Assembly: GCA_003149565.1 (NCBI GenBank) | Contig: QCWH01000034.1 | Location: 1 to 44,340 of the forward strand | DNA from: Marivita sp. XM-24bin2 | GTDB lineage: Bacteria > Pseudomonadota > Alphaproteobacteria > Rhodobacterales > Rhodobacteraceae | DNA length: 44,340 nt | Direction of reading: 5' to 3' | Shown here: one piece after another, positions 34,320-41,996 of the stretch | Position numbering within the stretch: the stretch's first letter is position 1 | How the letters are laid out: each line of letters begins with the position of its first letter | The notes under the pieces: generated by a model | Told to the model about the DNA's origin: nothing | What the model saw: the letters and a program-made list of their open reading frames with translations, nothing else | Databases searched by the model: none | Made by a program: the position numbers and the translations under genes

Positions 34320-34601
34320 TTAATCAGCCTGGGATAGTTGGAACGGCTCAGGCGTAATGCCGTGTACGTTTGCATGCTCCAACGCGCCGGCGTTCAGTAA
34401 CTCCTCGTGGATCAGCAACAGCTTCATGCCATGAGAGAGGTCAACGCGGGCGTGAATGGCGCGGATTGCGCGTTCATCCTCAGGCTCAAGATGGACCACA
34501 TTGAAATCCGTCACATAGGTTCCGATCACCTCGGGCAGCGTGTCCGCAGCAAGGCTGAAAGGCGTGAAGGTCAACATTAATATGGCAATCAAGCGTGTCA
34601 T
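34320..34601 (-). CDS. Small secreted protein of unknown function
   Basis: A 93-residue product with a Sec signal peptide (MTRLIAILMLTFTPFSLAAD, cleavage after SLA). The mature part of about 75 residues is acidic, with helix-forming segments EPEDERAIRAIHARVDLSHGMKLLLIHEELLNAGALEHA, and no cysteines. I do not recognise a family. A strong terminator follows, and it stands alone between the AEC transporter and the gntR operon. It could be a periplasmic accessory protein; no function is proposed. Confidence 0.72.
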   Translation of the reverse strand: MTRLIAILMLTFTPFSLAADTLPEVIGTYVTDFNVVHLEPEDERAIRAIHARVDLSHGMKLLLIHEELLNAGALEHANVHGITPEPFQLSQAD

Positions 34602-34721
34602 CGTCTGGTTTCCGTTTGGCAGCGGTTCACCGTATCAACGCACCGCTTGCACAAACTGTTCCGAATTCGCGTCCGTCTATTCGCGGTGCGACCAGTGGAC
34701 GACACTACATATAGAGAAATG

Positions 34722-35657
34722 TCAGGGCAGCGTGCCCAACCAGAACCATGATGTGACCACCGACAATGCACTTGCCAGAAGCACCGAGGACGCCGCTACA
34801 CGGCGTGCCCGGCCGTAGATATTGGCAAAGACATAGCAGTTTACACCCGGCGCCATCGCTGCGGTGATCACCGCGCTGCGGAAGGCACTGTCGTCGAGGT
34901 CGAAAGCTGTGCCGAGGGTCCAGGTGATTGAGGGGTGCAGGATCAGACTGATCGCGCACACAAACAGAATGATGCGGATGTCGCCTTCGGGGCGGTAGCG
35001 GTAGAGCACGCCACCCAAAGCAAACAGCGCCGCGGGCAGGGCAGTGCGCACCATCATGTCGAGTGCGTCGGTAAACGGCGTTGGCAGTGTGACATTTAAC
35101 ACGTTGAACACCGCACCGACGGCGATACCGATCACCAGCGCATTGCGAAACATCGCTTTGACGACAATCAGTGGCAGGTTCCGGTTAGGCTGCCCGGCTG
35201 CGCGAGCGCGCACGAACTCCATGACGGTGATGCCCAGCCCATAACAGAATGGTGAATGCAACGCGATGATGGCGTAGTTGGCCGAGAGAGAGTCCGGTCC
35301 AAACGCGCGCTCGGTGATGGCGAGCCCCAACAGGACGGAGTTCGCGAAGAGACAGGCAAAGCCGATGGCAACGGCATCTTCCCAGTCGCGTTTGAATAGG
35401 TAGCGCGCACCGAAGAGACCTACGGTGAAGCAGGTCAGGGACCCGGTGTAGAAACTGATGAGGAGGGGCAGTGAGAAACTGTCGCCCAAGTCAAGCGTCC
35501 ATATCGCCCGGAACAACAGACACGGGATCGCCACGTTCTGGGTAAAGGACATCAAGCCGTCGATGGACGAAGCAGCGAGCAAGCCGCGCCACGCAACGAG
35601 ATAGCCAAAGCCGATGACCAGAAAGACGGGCAGGATGATGTCGAGCAGCGCCTGCAT
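34722..35657 (-). CDS. AEC (auxin efflux carrier) family transporter
   Basis: A 311-residue inner-membrane transporter with about ten helices. Family features are the start LLDIILPVFLVIGFGYLVAWRG, the conserved QNVAIPCLLFRAI after the second helix, LLGLAITERAFG, and a C-terminal AMAPGVNCYVFANIYGR with the broken-helix Asn/Tyr region. Bacterial members usually export or import small carboxylates such as malate. It begins 46 bases after the MBL hydrolase, last in the long leftward cluster, and may be a separate unit. Substrate not inferable. Confidence 0.92.
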   Translation of the reverse strand: MQALLDIILPVFLVIGFGYLVAWRGLLAASSIDGLMSFTQNVAIPCLLFRAIWTLDLGDSFSLPLLISFYTGSLTCFTVGLFGARYLFKRDWEDAVAIGFACLFANSVLLGLAITERAFGPDSLSANYAIIALHSPFCYGLGITVMEFVRARAAGQPNRNLPLIVVKAMFRNALVIGIAVGAVFNVLNVTLPTPFTDALDMMVRTALPAALFALGGVLYRYRPEGDIRIILFVCAISLILHPSITWTLGTAFDLDDSAFRSAVITAAMAPGVNCYVFANIYGRARRVAASSVLLASALSVVTSWFWLGTLP

Positions 35658-35703
35658 CAGATGCGCTTCCGTCCGGTTCGCCCGCTGTATCCTACAGTTG
35701 GCC

Positions 35704-36507
35704 TCACGCCAGCGGCTGGTTGATCACCATGCCGTCAAAGGCCGGTGTGATGTGGTCGGGGGTCTCGGCTTCGACAGTCGCGTAGTCAAGATCGACATGC
35801 ATGTTGGTCAGGACACCGCGGCGGGGTTTGGCGCGCTCTATCCATTCCAGCGATTTGGCAAGGTGGGCATGTGTCGGATGCGGATCACGGCGGAGGGCGT
35901 CCAGGATCCAGACGTCGAGGTCTTGCAGATGGCTGTCCCAGACATCCTCCGGAATACTGGCAACGTCAGGCAGATAGACGAGGTCGCCAATGCGAAATCC
36001 GAGCGCGTCGATGCTGCCATGATTCACCTCGAATGGATTCAACGTAACTGTGCCACCCGCTCCGTCGATCTGAACCGGTCCGTTGATCGTGTTCATGTCC
36101 AGGATTGGCGGGTACGGGCTGTCTGAGGGTTGCACAAATGCATAGCCAAAGCGCGAATACAGGTCGTTCTGGGTATCGCCATCGGCCCAGACGGGCAAGC
36201 GCTTTTTCATGTTGAAGACGATCATGCGCAGATCGTCGAGACCGTGCACGTGATCGGCATGGCTGTGGGTGTAAACCACGGCATCAAGCTCTCCGACCCC
36301 GGCGCTCAGCAATTGGGCGCGCATGTCGGGGCTGGTGTCGATCAGAACGCGGGTTGTGCCTGCGTCTGTCACACGCTCAACCAGCATTGAACAGCGGCGG
36401 CGCACATTCTTCGGGTTCTCCGGGTCGCAGGCCCCCCAGATGCCGCCAAGCCGGGGCACACCGCCAGATGATCCGCAGCCCAGGATGGTAAAGCGCATTT
36501 CGCCCAT
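35704..36507 (-). CDS. MBL-fold metallo-hydrolase (PhnP-like)
   Basis: A 267-residue metal-dependent hydrolase of the PhnP branch of the metallo-beta-lactamase fold, whose characterised member is a cyclic phosphodiesterase. Motifs: start FTILGCGSSGGVPRLGG, metal motif YTHSHADHVHGLDDLRM (about residue 79), and downstream VNHGSIDALGFRIG and LPDVASIPE. The ATG at 36507 overlaps the tatD TAA (TAATG); an ATG three codons in (MRFTILGCG) is the better family match. The gene order tmk-holB-tatD-MBL is conserved in Rhodobacteraceae. Confidence 0.92.
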   Translation of the reverse strand: MGEMRFTILGCGSSGGVPRLGGIWGACDPENPKNVRRRCSMLVERVTDAGTTRVLIDTSPDMRAQLLSAGVGELDAVVYTHSHADHVHGLDDLRMIVFNMKKRLPVWADGDTQNDLYSRFGYAFVQPSDSPYPPILDMNTINGPVQIDGAGGTVTLNPFEVNHGSIDALGFRIGDLVYLPDVASIPEDVWDSHLQDLDVWILDALRRDPHPTHAHLAKSLEWIERAKPRRGVLTNMHVDLDYATVEAETPDHITPAFDGMVINQPLA

Positions 36508-37310
36508 TATGCAGCGGCCTCGTATTGCGCGGCTTTCCAGAAGAGGCGTTCGAAGTTTGCCTCGGTTTGCACGGCGAAATCGGCATAGTCCATGCCGAAC
36601 ACATCTGCTCCGACGCGGGCGGTGTGCGCCGTGTAAGCCGGTTCGTTGCGTTTGCCGCGATGAGGCGGCGGCGCAAGGTAGGGGCTGTCGGTTTCAACCA
36701 GAACGCGGTCCACCGGCGCGGCGGCGAAGATGTCGCGCAGTTCCTGGCTCTTGGGGAAGGCGGCGATGCCGGACATGGACAGGTAGAATCCAAGATCGAG
36801 CGCCACGCGGGCCAGCTCTGCGGACGACGAAAAGCAATGCATCACGCAGGTATAGGGCTTGGATTTGAACCCTTCAGTGAGAATTTGCGCCATGTCGTCA
36901 TCGGCGGCACGAGCGTGGATGATCAGCGGCAGCCCAGTTTCCTGCGCTGCCTCGATATGCAAGCGGAGCGAGGTTTTCTGAATGGCGGCGCTTTCGGCGG
37001 TATAGTGATAATCCAGCCCGGTTTCGCCGATGCCGACAAATTTCGGGTGTTGGGCCAGTTTGACCAGTTCATCGACTGACGTCAGGGGCTCATCGGCGGC
37101 GCTCATCGGGTGGGTGCCCGCGGCGTAGAACACCGGGTCGAACGCTTCGGCAATCGCGCGAACTTGCGGCTCTAAACGCAGACGGGTGCAGATCGTGACC
37201 ATGCGGTGCACACCAGCCTCCAGCGCCCGGGCGATCACCTCGGGGCGTTCGTCGTTAAAATCCGGAAAGTCCAGATGGCAATGGCTGTCGGTGATCTGTG
37301 GTGTCAACAT
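36507..37310 (-). CDS. tatD: TatD-family metal-dependent DNase
   Basis: A 267-residue TIM-barrel hydrolase of the TatD family, which acts as a 3'-5' exonuclease in characterised members. Metal ligands are visible: DSHCHLD near the N-terminus, Glu in VGIGETGLDYHY, His in LIIHARAADDD, His in CVMHCFSSS and Asp in VETDSPYLAPPPHRGKRNEP. ATG 37310 gives MLTPQITDSHCHLD; the frame upstream is not family-like. The stop overlaps the MBL start, and holB ends 43 bases upstream. Confidence 0.95.
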   Translation of the reverse strand: MLTPQITDSHCHLDFPDFNDERPEVIARALEAGVHRMVTICTRLRLEPQVRAIAEAFDPVFYAAGTHPMSAADEPLTSVDELVKLAQHPKFVGIGETGLDYHYTAESAAIQKTSLRLHIEAAQETGLPLIIHARAADDDMAQILTEGFKSKPYTCVMHCFSSSAELARVALDLGFYLSMSGIAAFPKSQELRDIFAAAPVDRVLVETDSPYLAPPPHRGKRNEPAYTAHTARVGADVFGMDYADFAVQTEANFERLFWKAAQYEAAA

Positions 37311-37353
37311 GAGGCTGGTATCAGGGATGCGGGCAGGAGCGTCAAGACGTGGC

Positions 37354-38481
37354 TTACGACCTGGGGCAGCCTTCCTGGAGGGCAAGGAAGCTGGAGAGCA
37401 GAAGTGAACCCGCTTCGACATTTACCGCGCGCCCGTGGCGCAAGCGTTCGCCTTGATCCTGTGCCAGTTGCGCCCATTGTCGGGCGGCGACGGGCGAGGG
37501 GCACAGGCGTTGGAATGTCTGCGCCTCTTGCGCGGCCGCCTCGGGGTTGGGCGGCTGCCCCGTTGCCCCTGTGCGTGCCAGCCGTGTCATCGCGCGGTCG
37601 AAAAGGCCCAGAAGCAGCTCGAGCCGGTCTTCCTTGCCGCGCCCTGCGGCGCTTTCAGCCAGGGCAATGGCGTGCGGACGGCTGAGGTCGGGTAGGGTGG
37701 ACAGCAGTTTGACGAGGTCAGCATAGAGCTTGAGCCCGTCCTGCTGCATCAGGCGCACAGCGTCCCCCACGGAGCCACCGGACAATGCGGCCAGAGCGGC
37801 GGGGTCGGACACGGACTGGTCGATCTCGGTCGCGGCCAACGCCTGCGCCATGTCGGCGGCATTGAGCGGGGCCAGCCGCAATTCGCGGCAGCGCGACCGG
37901 ATGGTGGGCAACAGCCGCGAGGGTTGGTGGCTAACCAGGAGCAGAGTTGTGCGGGCGGGCGGTTCTTCGAGCAGCTTGAGAATCGCGTTGGCCGCGTTGA
38001 CATTCATGTCGTCGGCGGCATCGACGATCACCACACGGCGTCCGCCATCCGCTGCTGACAGCGCAAAGAAGCTTTTGAGCTTCCGCACTTCGTCGACAGT
38101 GATCTGAGCTCTCAGGCGTTTGGCTTTTTCATCGTAGGGGCGGCGCAGTGAAAACAGGCCCGGTTCCGATCCTGCGAGCATGCGGCGCGCAACCGGATGA
38201 TCTTCTGCGATATGCAGGTCTACGGGTGGCGGAGGTGCGCCGAAGAGACCGTCGTCTTCTTGAAGGGGCGTGGCCAAAAGGAAGCGTGCAATCTGCCAGG
38301 CAAGGGTCGCCTTGCCCACGCCGCGCGGTCCCGTGATCAGCCAGCCGTGGTGCAGCCGGTCGGAACTGAAAGCTTGCAGAAAATCCGCCTGTGCGGCGTC
38401 CTGACCGTAAAGCATGACAGTCTCGCGCGGATGCGGCGCACCGTCGATGCGGTCCGGTTCGGGTTGTGTTGCGTCACTCAT
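37354..38481 (-). CDS. holB: DNA polymerase III delta' subunit
   Basis: Clamp-loader stator subunit, 375 residues. It has a P-loop-like GPRGVGKATLAW near residue 50, a VVIVDAADDMNVNAANAILKLLEEPP segment corresponding to Walker B/DEAH of clamp-loader proteins, and the SRC motif in TIRSRCRELRL that reaches the neighbouring ATP site. The C-terminal collar domain is helical. It overlaps the tmk stop by four bases (ATGA), the near-universal tmk-holB arrangement. Confidence 0.94.
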   Translation of the reverse strand: MSDATQPEPDRIDGAPHPRETVMLYGQDAAQADFLQAFSSDRLHHGWLITGPRGVGKATLAWQIARFLLATPLQEDDGLFGAPPPPVDLHIAEDHPVARRMLAGSEPGLFSLRRPYDEKAKRLRAQITVDEVRKLKSFFALSAADGGRRVVIVDAADDMNVNAANAILKLLEEPPARTTLLLVSHQPSRLLPTIRSRCRELRLAPLNAADMAQALAATEIDQSVSDPAALAALSGGSVGDAVRLMQQDGLKLYADLVKLLSTLPDLSRPHAIALAESAAGRGKEDRLELLLGLFDRAMTRLARTGATGQPPNPEAAAQEAQTFQRLCPSPVAARQWAQLAQDQGERLRHGRAVNVEAGSLLLSSFLALQEGCPRS

Positions 38482-39104
38482 GTCAAATGGGGGCTTATCG
38501 CAGCCCAGACATCCTCTGCAACGGCATCGGCATCCCGGGCGCCGTCAATCACACGGAACCGGTCAACGTATTCCTCGGCCAAAGCCAGAAAGCCGGCTCG
38601 CATCGCCTCTTGCAGCGATGCGCCGAAATCCTCGAACCGTTCTTCCACCGTCTTGCGCGCCTTGGCGCGGCTGAGCCCGGTTTCCGGGTCCATGTCAATG
38701 AGGAGCGTCAGGTCAGGCTCAACCCCGATCATCAGATCATGCAGCGCATCTACCTTTACCCGCAGATTGCCGCGCGAGAGGCCCTGATACATCCGTGTGC
38801 TGTCGGCAAAGCGGTCGCAGATCACCACCTTGCCCGCGGCAAGCGCGGGCTGGATCGTGCGTTCCAAGTGGTCGCGGCGGGCGGCTGTGAAAAGCAGTAT
38901 CTCGGTCTCAGCGGACCAGCGGTCGGGATCGCCCTGCAACACAAGCGCGCGGATTTCTTCGGCCCCCGGGCTGCCTCCGGGTTCCCGTGTAAGCAAAACG
39001 TCGGCGCCTTCACTCTGCAGACGATCTGCCAGCTTGCGCGCCTGCGTCGACTTCCCAGACCCGTCTATCCCTTCAAAGCTGATAAACAGCCCTGGTCGGC
39101 TCAC
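38478..39104 (-). CDS. tmk: Thymidylate kinase
   Basis: Phosphorylates dTMP to dTDP. The 208-residue protein has the P-loop FEGIDGSGKSTQ at 7-18, the LTREPGGSPGAEEIR substrate segment, the DRF motif VICDRFADSTRMYQG and the LID region around TGLSRAKARKTVEERF. Start and stop both overlap neighbours by four bases (dacC upstream, holB downstream), indicating translational coupling along the cluster. Confidence 0.97.
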   Translation of the reverse strand: MSRPGLFISFEGIDGSGKSTQARKLADRLQSEGADVLLTREPGGSPGAEEIRALVLQGDPDRWSAETEILLFTAARRDHLERTIQPALAAGKVVICDRFADSTRMYQGLSRGNLRVKVDALHDLMIGVEPDLTLLIDMDPETGLSRAKARKTVEERFEDFGASLQEAMRAGFLALAEEYVDRFRVIDGARDADAVAEDVWAAISPHLT

Positions 39105-40273
39105 ATCGTGCCCTCATCCGAAGCCTGAATGCGGCCAAGCAGCATCTGCGAGACGCTCATCATGCGGTCAACGAATCCGCTCGCTGGCACAGCGTTGGCG
39201 GCAAAAAGCGGGATGCGGTGTTCCGGCAGTCCCTGCGGGCTGATGATCAGCTCGGCCAGTTGACGTCCCTCGGCAATCGGCGCCTCAATCGGCCCGGTAT
39301 AGACCACCTCGGCAGTCACGCCCTGTCCGGGCGTGTTGGGCAGAAGCAGCGTCACGTCTTCTTTCGCCATCAGACCAACCGTTTGGCTGGCACCCATCCA
39401 GACATCGGCTTCGGCGATGACCGATCCGGCGCGCGTGACCGTTTTTTCGGCAAACTGCCGGAATGCCCAATTGACGATCGATTCCGATTCCTCGGCGCGG
39501 GCTTGCGCTGTGTCTAGACCGGTGATGGAAAAGATCACCCGGCGGTCGCCCTGCTTGGCGGATCCGACAAGTCCATAGCCCGCTTCTTGTGTGTGCCCGG
39601 TTTTCAGCCCATCCGCGCCAATGCCAAGAGACAAAAGCGGGTTTCGATTGAACCTGTTGGACGACTCGGCCTCGTCGAAGAGAAACTCTTTCTCCGCGAA
39701 CATCGGGTAGAAATCCGGGAAATCCTCGATCAGGCGCTGGGCCAACAGCGTCAGATCGCGCATCGACATCACATGACCGTCGGCTGGCCAGCCGCTGGCG
39801 TTCTTGAAGATCGAATTGGTCATGCCAAGCTGCTGCGCGCGTTGCGTCATCATGCGCGCGAACCCGGCCTCGGTGCCATCGGGAGAAAGCGCTTCGGCCA
39901 GAACCACGCAGGCGTCATTGCCCGAGAGCACGATGATGCCGCGGATCAGGTCTTCGACGGATACACGTTCGCCCTGCCGCAGGAACAGGGTCGAGCCGCC
40001 AAAGGAATTGGCATGGGCCGATACGGGCAGTTCTTCGTCCATGCGAAGCCGACCGTCTTGCACCGCTTCGAACGCGATGTAGAGCGTCATCAGTTTGGAC
40101 ATCGAGGCCGGGGGCAAAGGAATGTCAGCGTTTTTGGCCAGCAAAACGGTGCCGGTTTTTTCATCCAGCACAAAGGCGGCCGAAGCACGGGTGTCGAACG
40201 CCAATGCCGACGTCGTCGACAACAAGAGCGCGGCAAGCCCGGCGGAAATGAAACTGCGGTATTTGCGGATCAT
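39101..40273 (-). CDS. dacC: D-alanyl-D-alanine carboxypeptidase (PBP5/6 family)
   Basis: Periplasmic serine peptidase (S11) that trims pentapeptide side chains in peptidoglycan, 390 residues. A signal peptide ends SALA before FDTRAS. The active-site motifs are SMSK (SxxK, about residue 57), SGND (SxN) and KTGHT (KTG). The C-terminal PBP5_C domain (SVIAEADVWMGASQTVGLMA ... LIISPQGLPEHRIPLFA) and a final amphipathic helix (FVDRMMSVSQMLLGRI) for membrane association are present. It starts 32 bases after the SPOR lipoprotein and overlaps tmk by four bases. The symbol could equally be dacA. Confidence 0.94.
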   Translation of the reverse strand: MIRKYRSFISAGLAALLLSTTSALAFDTRASAAFVLDEKTGTVLLAKNADIPLPPASMSKLMTLYIAFEAVQDGRLRMDEELPVSAHANSFGGSTLFLRQGERVSVEDLIRGIIVLSGNDACVVLAEALSPDGTEAGFARMMTQRAQQLGMTNSIFKNASGWPADGHVMSMRDLTLLAQRLIEDFPDFYPMFAEKEFLFDEAESSNRFNRNPLLSLGIGADGLKTGHTQEAGYGLVGSAKQGDRRVIFSITGLDTAQARAEESESIVNWAFRQFAEKTVTRAGSVIAEADVWMGASQTVGLMAKEDVTLLLPNTPGQGVTAEVVYTGPIEAPIAEGRQLAELIISPQGLPEHRIPLFAANAVPASGFVDRMMSVSQMLLGRIQASDEGTM

Positions 40274-40305
40274 GGCAGCTCTCCTGTCATACCTGCGAGG
40301 TCGGA

Positions 40306-41187
40306 TCAGTTGGTGACGGCATAGGCGTCGGTAAAGCCGGTATCCTTGATCTTGGCAAGCAAGGTACTCCGCTCTGCGCGGGTCTGTGCCGGCCCGACGA
40401 GCACGCGCCAGAAGGTCTTGCCGCTTGAGCTTTGTTCCAGCACGGTTGGTGTCATGCCTGCCTGTCGCATCGCAGTTGCGGTGTTGTTGGCGTTCTGCTC
40501 GATGCTGAAGATACCGATCTGAATAAAGGGCTTGTCCAACGGCGACTGTGACGGGGCCGATGCGGGGGCAGCCGCCGGCGTGGCGTCAAGCGCCGCCGCA
40601 GCGGTCTCGGCAATCGGGTCCAGCGTGGTTTCGGCCACATCGGTGGGCGCATCAAAGCCGCCATCCCCGATGGGTGCGTCCTGAGGCGGTGCCGATGTCG
40701 CATCATCCGGCACTTCCTCGCGGCGGAGGGCGACCACATTCAGCTGAGTCGGTGCCCCTGCCAGCACCCCAAGCGCGGCTGCCGCATCCGACGAGATCTG
40801 CAGCCGAGGACCCGGCGTTTCACGCTCCTTGCGGAACAGAGCGCCGATGACAAAATTGCCGTTGGCCTCGTTGCGGATGATCACGCGTTCGGGCTCGGCC
40901 ACATCAGGATGCGCCGCCCAGACCCCACCAAGCGACGGGCGACCATCCCAAAGCCCATTCTCGTTGACGGAAAAGACCTCTGGCGCTTCGACATCCCGCT
41001 CGACCAGCCGGGTGGCGCGTGTACCCTCGGCGGGCATGCCATCTGCCACCGATCCGCCAGCACCGCCTTGCAGAAAAGCGGGCATGTTGACGCCGTCACA
41101 GGCAACCAGACTGACCACTGCAACCCCGCAAAAAGCCGAGACACGCGCCCTACGCCAAAGCGAAGAATTGATGATCCTGATGTTCAT
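40306..41187 (-). CDS. SPOR-domain lipoprotein with RlpA-like region
   Basis: A 293-residue lipoprotein with lipobox LVAC (C30). Residues about 75-150 (SLGGVWAAHPDVAEPERVIIRNEANGNFVIGALFRKERETPGPRLQISSDAAAALGV) look like the double-psi barrel of RlpA-type proteins. An Ala/Pro/Asp-rich linker follows, and the last 75 residues are a SPOR domain (KPFIQIGIFSIEQNANNTATAMRQAGMTPTVLEQ ... WRVLVGPAQTRAERSTLLAKIKDTGFTDAYAV) that binds denuded glycan at the septum. It is first in the leftward cluster, directly before dacC. Lytic activity is uncertain because the RlpA catalytic residues are not clear. Confidence 0.88.
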   Translation of the reverse strand: MNIRIINSSLWRRARVSAFCGVAVVSLVACDGVNMPAFLQGGAGGSVADGMPAEGTRATRLVERDVEAPEVFSVNENGLWDGRPSLGGVWAAHPDVAEPERVIIRNEANGNFVIGALFRKERETPGPRLQISSDAAAALGVLAGAPTQLNVVALRREEVPDDATSAPPQDAPIGDGGFDAPTDVAETTLDPIAETAAAALDATPAAAPASAPSQSPLDKPFIQIGIFSIEQNANNTATAMRQAGMTPTVLEQSSSGKTFWRVLVGPAQTRAERSTLLAKIKDTGFTDAYAVTN

Positions 41188-41372
41188 TGCCTGCTCGCCT
41201 TCTGCTGTGCCCTGATGGACGCCCGTCGGCCAAGCCGCGCCGCGCCCCTTTTTCTTTTGCGCGAAGCTTACAGTCTTCGATGCAGCAAGAAAAGTCTGAC
41301 GATAAGAATGCGTAGATTTTCCCTCGTGCCCGCTTTCAGAATCGAAATTGTGAGGCTATGTCACCTGCCATC

Positions 41373-41462
41373 GGAGGTTTGGCAGAGTGGTCGAATGCGG
41401 CGGTCTTGAAAACCGTTGGGCGTGAGAGCGTCCCCAGGGTTCGAATCCCTGAGCCTCCGCCA
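41373..41462 (+). tRNA. tRNA-Ser (anticodon TGA)
   Basis: Acceptor arms GGAGGTT and AGCCTCC pair with one G-T wobble. The discriminator is G and CCA is encoded at 41460-41462. The anticodon loop CTTGAAA carries TGA at 41407-41409. The long class II variable arm and T-loop GTTCGAATC are present. It decodes UCA. The region downstream is lower in GC and accessory-like. Confidence 0.96.
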
Positions 41463-41524
41463 ATTTCTTTAGAGCGCTTCAAGTTATTGAAATTACTTAT
41501 TAAAAAGTAGCGTCGGAAATTTTG

Positions 41525-41557
41525 ACCACACACGCCAACCACACACGTTTACCACAC
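41525..41557. repeat. Three direct repeats at 13-bp period after tRNA-Ser
   Basis: ACCACACACG occurs at 41525-41534 and 41538-41547, with a shortened copy ACCACAC at 41551-41557, exactly 13 bases apart each time. They lie 63 bases after the tRNA, in the 182-base gap before the next gene. Phased repeats could be integrase arm-type sites or another protein-binding array; the function is unknown. Confidence 0.5.
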
Positions 41558-41644
41558 CTTTTCCCGCATTAAGTGTAGCTTCTGTCTGAGTCCCACCGCT
41601 TTTCAAGAACGCCGATTCCATCCATCTGAGGTTGCCTCCGGAAA

Positions 41645-41914
41645 ATGACCAAGCTTGGCAGCATCTCAGGCAACCACTTGTCCATCACATGCAAGGTCTG
41701 TGGCTACAACACTCTCCTAGCAGTCAAACCCCTGATAGAACGCCTTGGGTGGGAAGCCCGTTTGACTGACGTGGTGCCAAACCTTCGCTGTAGTAGCTGT
41801 AAGGCCAAGGGGCAGGTAACTTTTCAGATCGTGTTTGTGGGTGGCTCTGGTGAAGCGCTTTTGGGCGGGAAGGCTACAAAAGAACCAAAACCAACGGGAA
41901 GGCTGTCAGGTTGA
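41645..41914 (+). CDS. Small protein with two CxxC motifs (zinc-ribbon-like)
   Basis: An 89-residue protein of unrecognised family. It has CKVC at about 16-19 and CSSC at about 49-52, spaced as in a zinc ribbon, with IERLGWEARLTDVVPNLRC between. The tail is basic and Gly-rich. The start codon follows only a weak purine run (CCGGAA). It lies between tRNA-Ser and the FG-GAP gene on the same strand. Its lower GC content and isolation suggest accessory DNA. It may be DNA-binding or an RNA polymerase-type ribbon, but nothing more can be said. Confidence 0.62.
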   Translation: MTKLGSISGNHLSITCKVCGYNTLLAVKPLIERLGWEARLTDVVPNLRCSSCKAKGQVTFQIVFVGGSGEALLGGKATKEPKPTGRLSG

Positions 41915-41996
41915 TGCTTTGGGGTTGAGGTACCGGTTTGAGTGTGGGACGCTTCCACAACAAACGATAAACCGCAGAAATAACGGAGTATGACAA

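Noticed and set aside
41336-41542. Leftward open frame reading GGGSGIRTLGTLSRPTVFKTAAFDHSAKPP
   Set aside because: It is the reverse strand of tRNA-Ser. This peptide is a well-known spurious translation of that tRNA gene.
41525-41557. Possible CRISPR array
   Set aside because: Repeat units are 7-10 bases with 3-base spacers, far below CRISPR size, and no cas genes are present.
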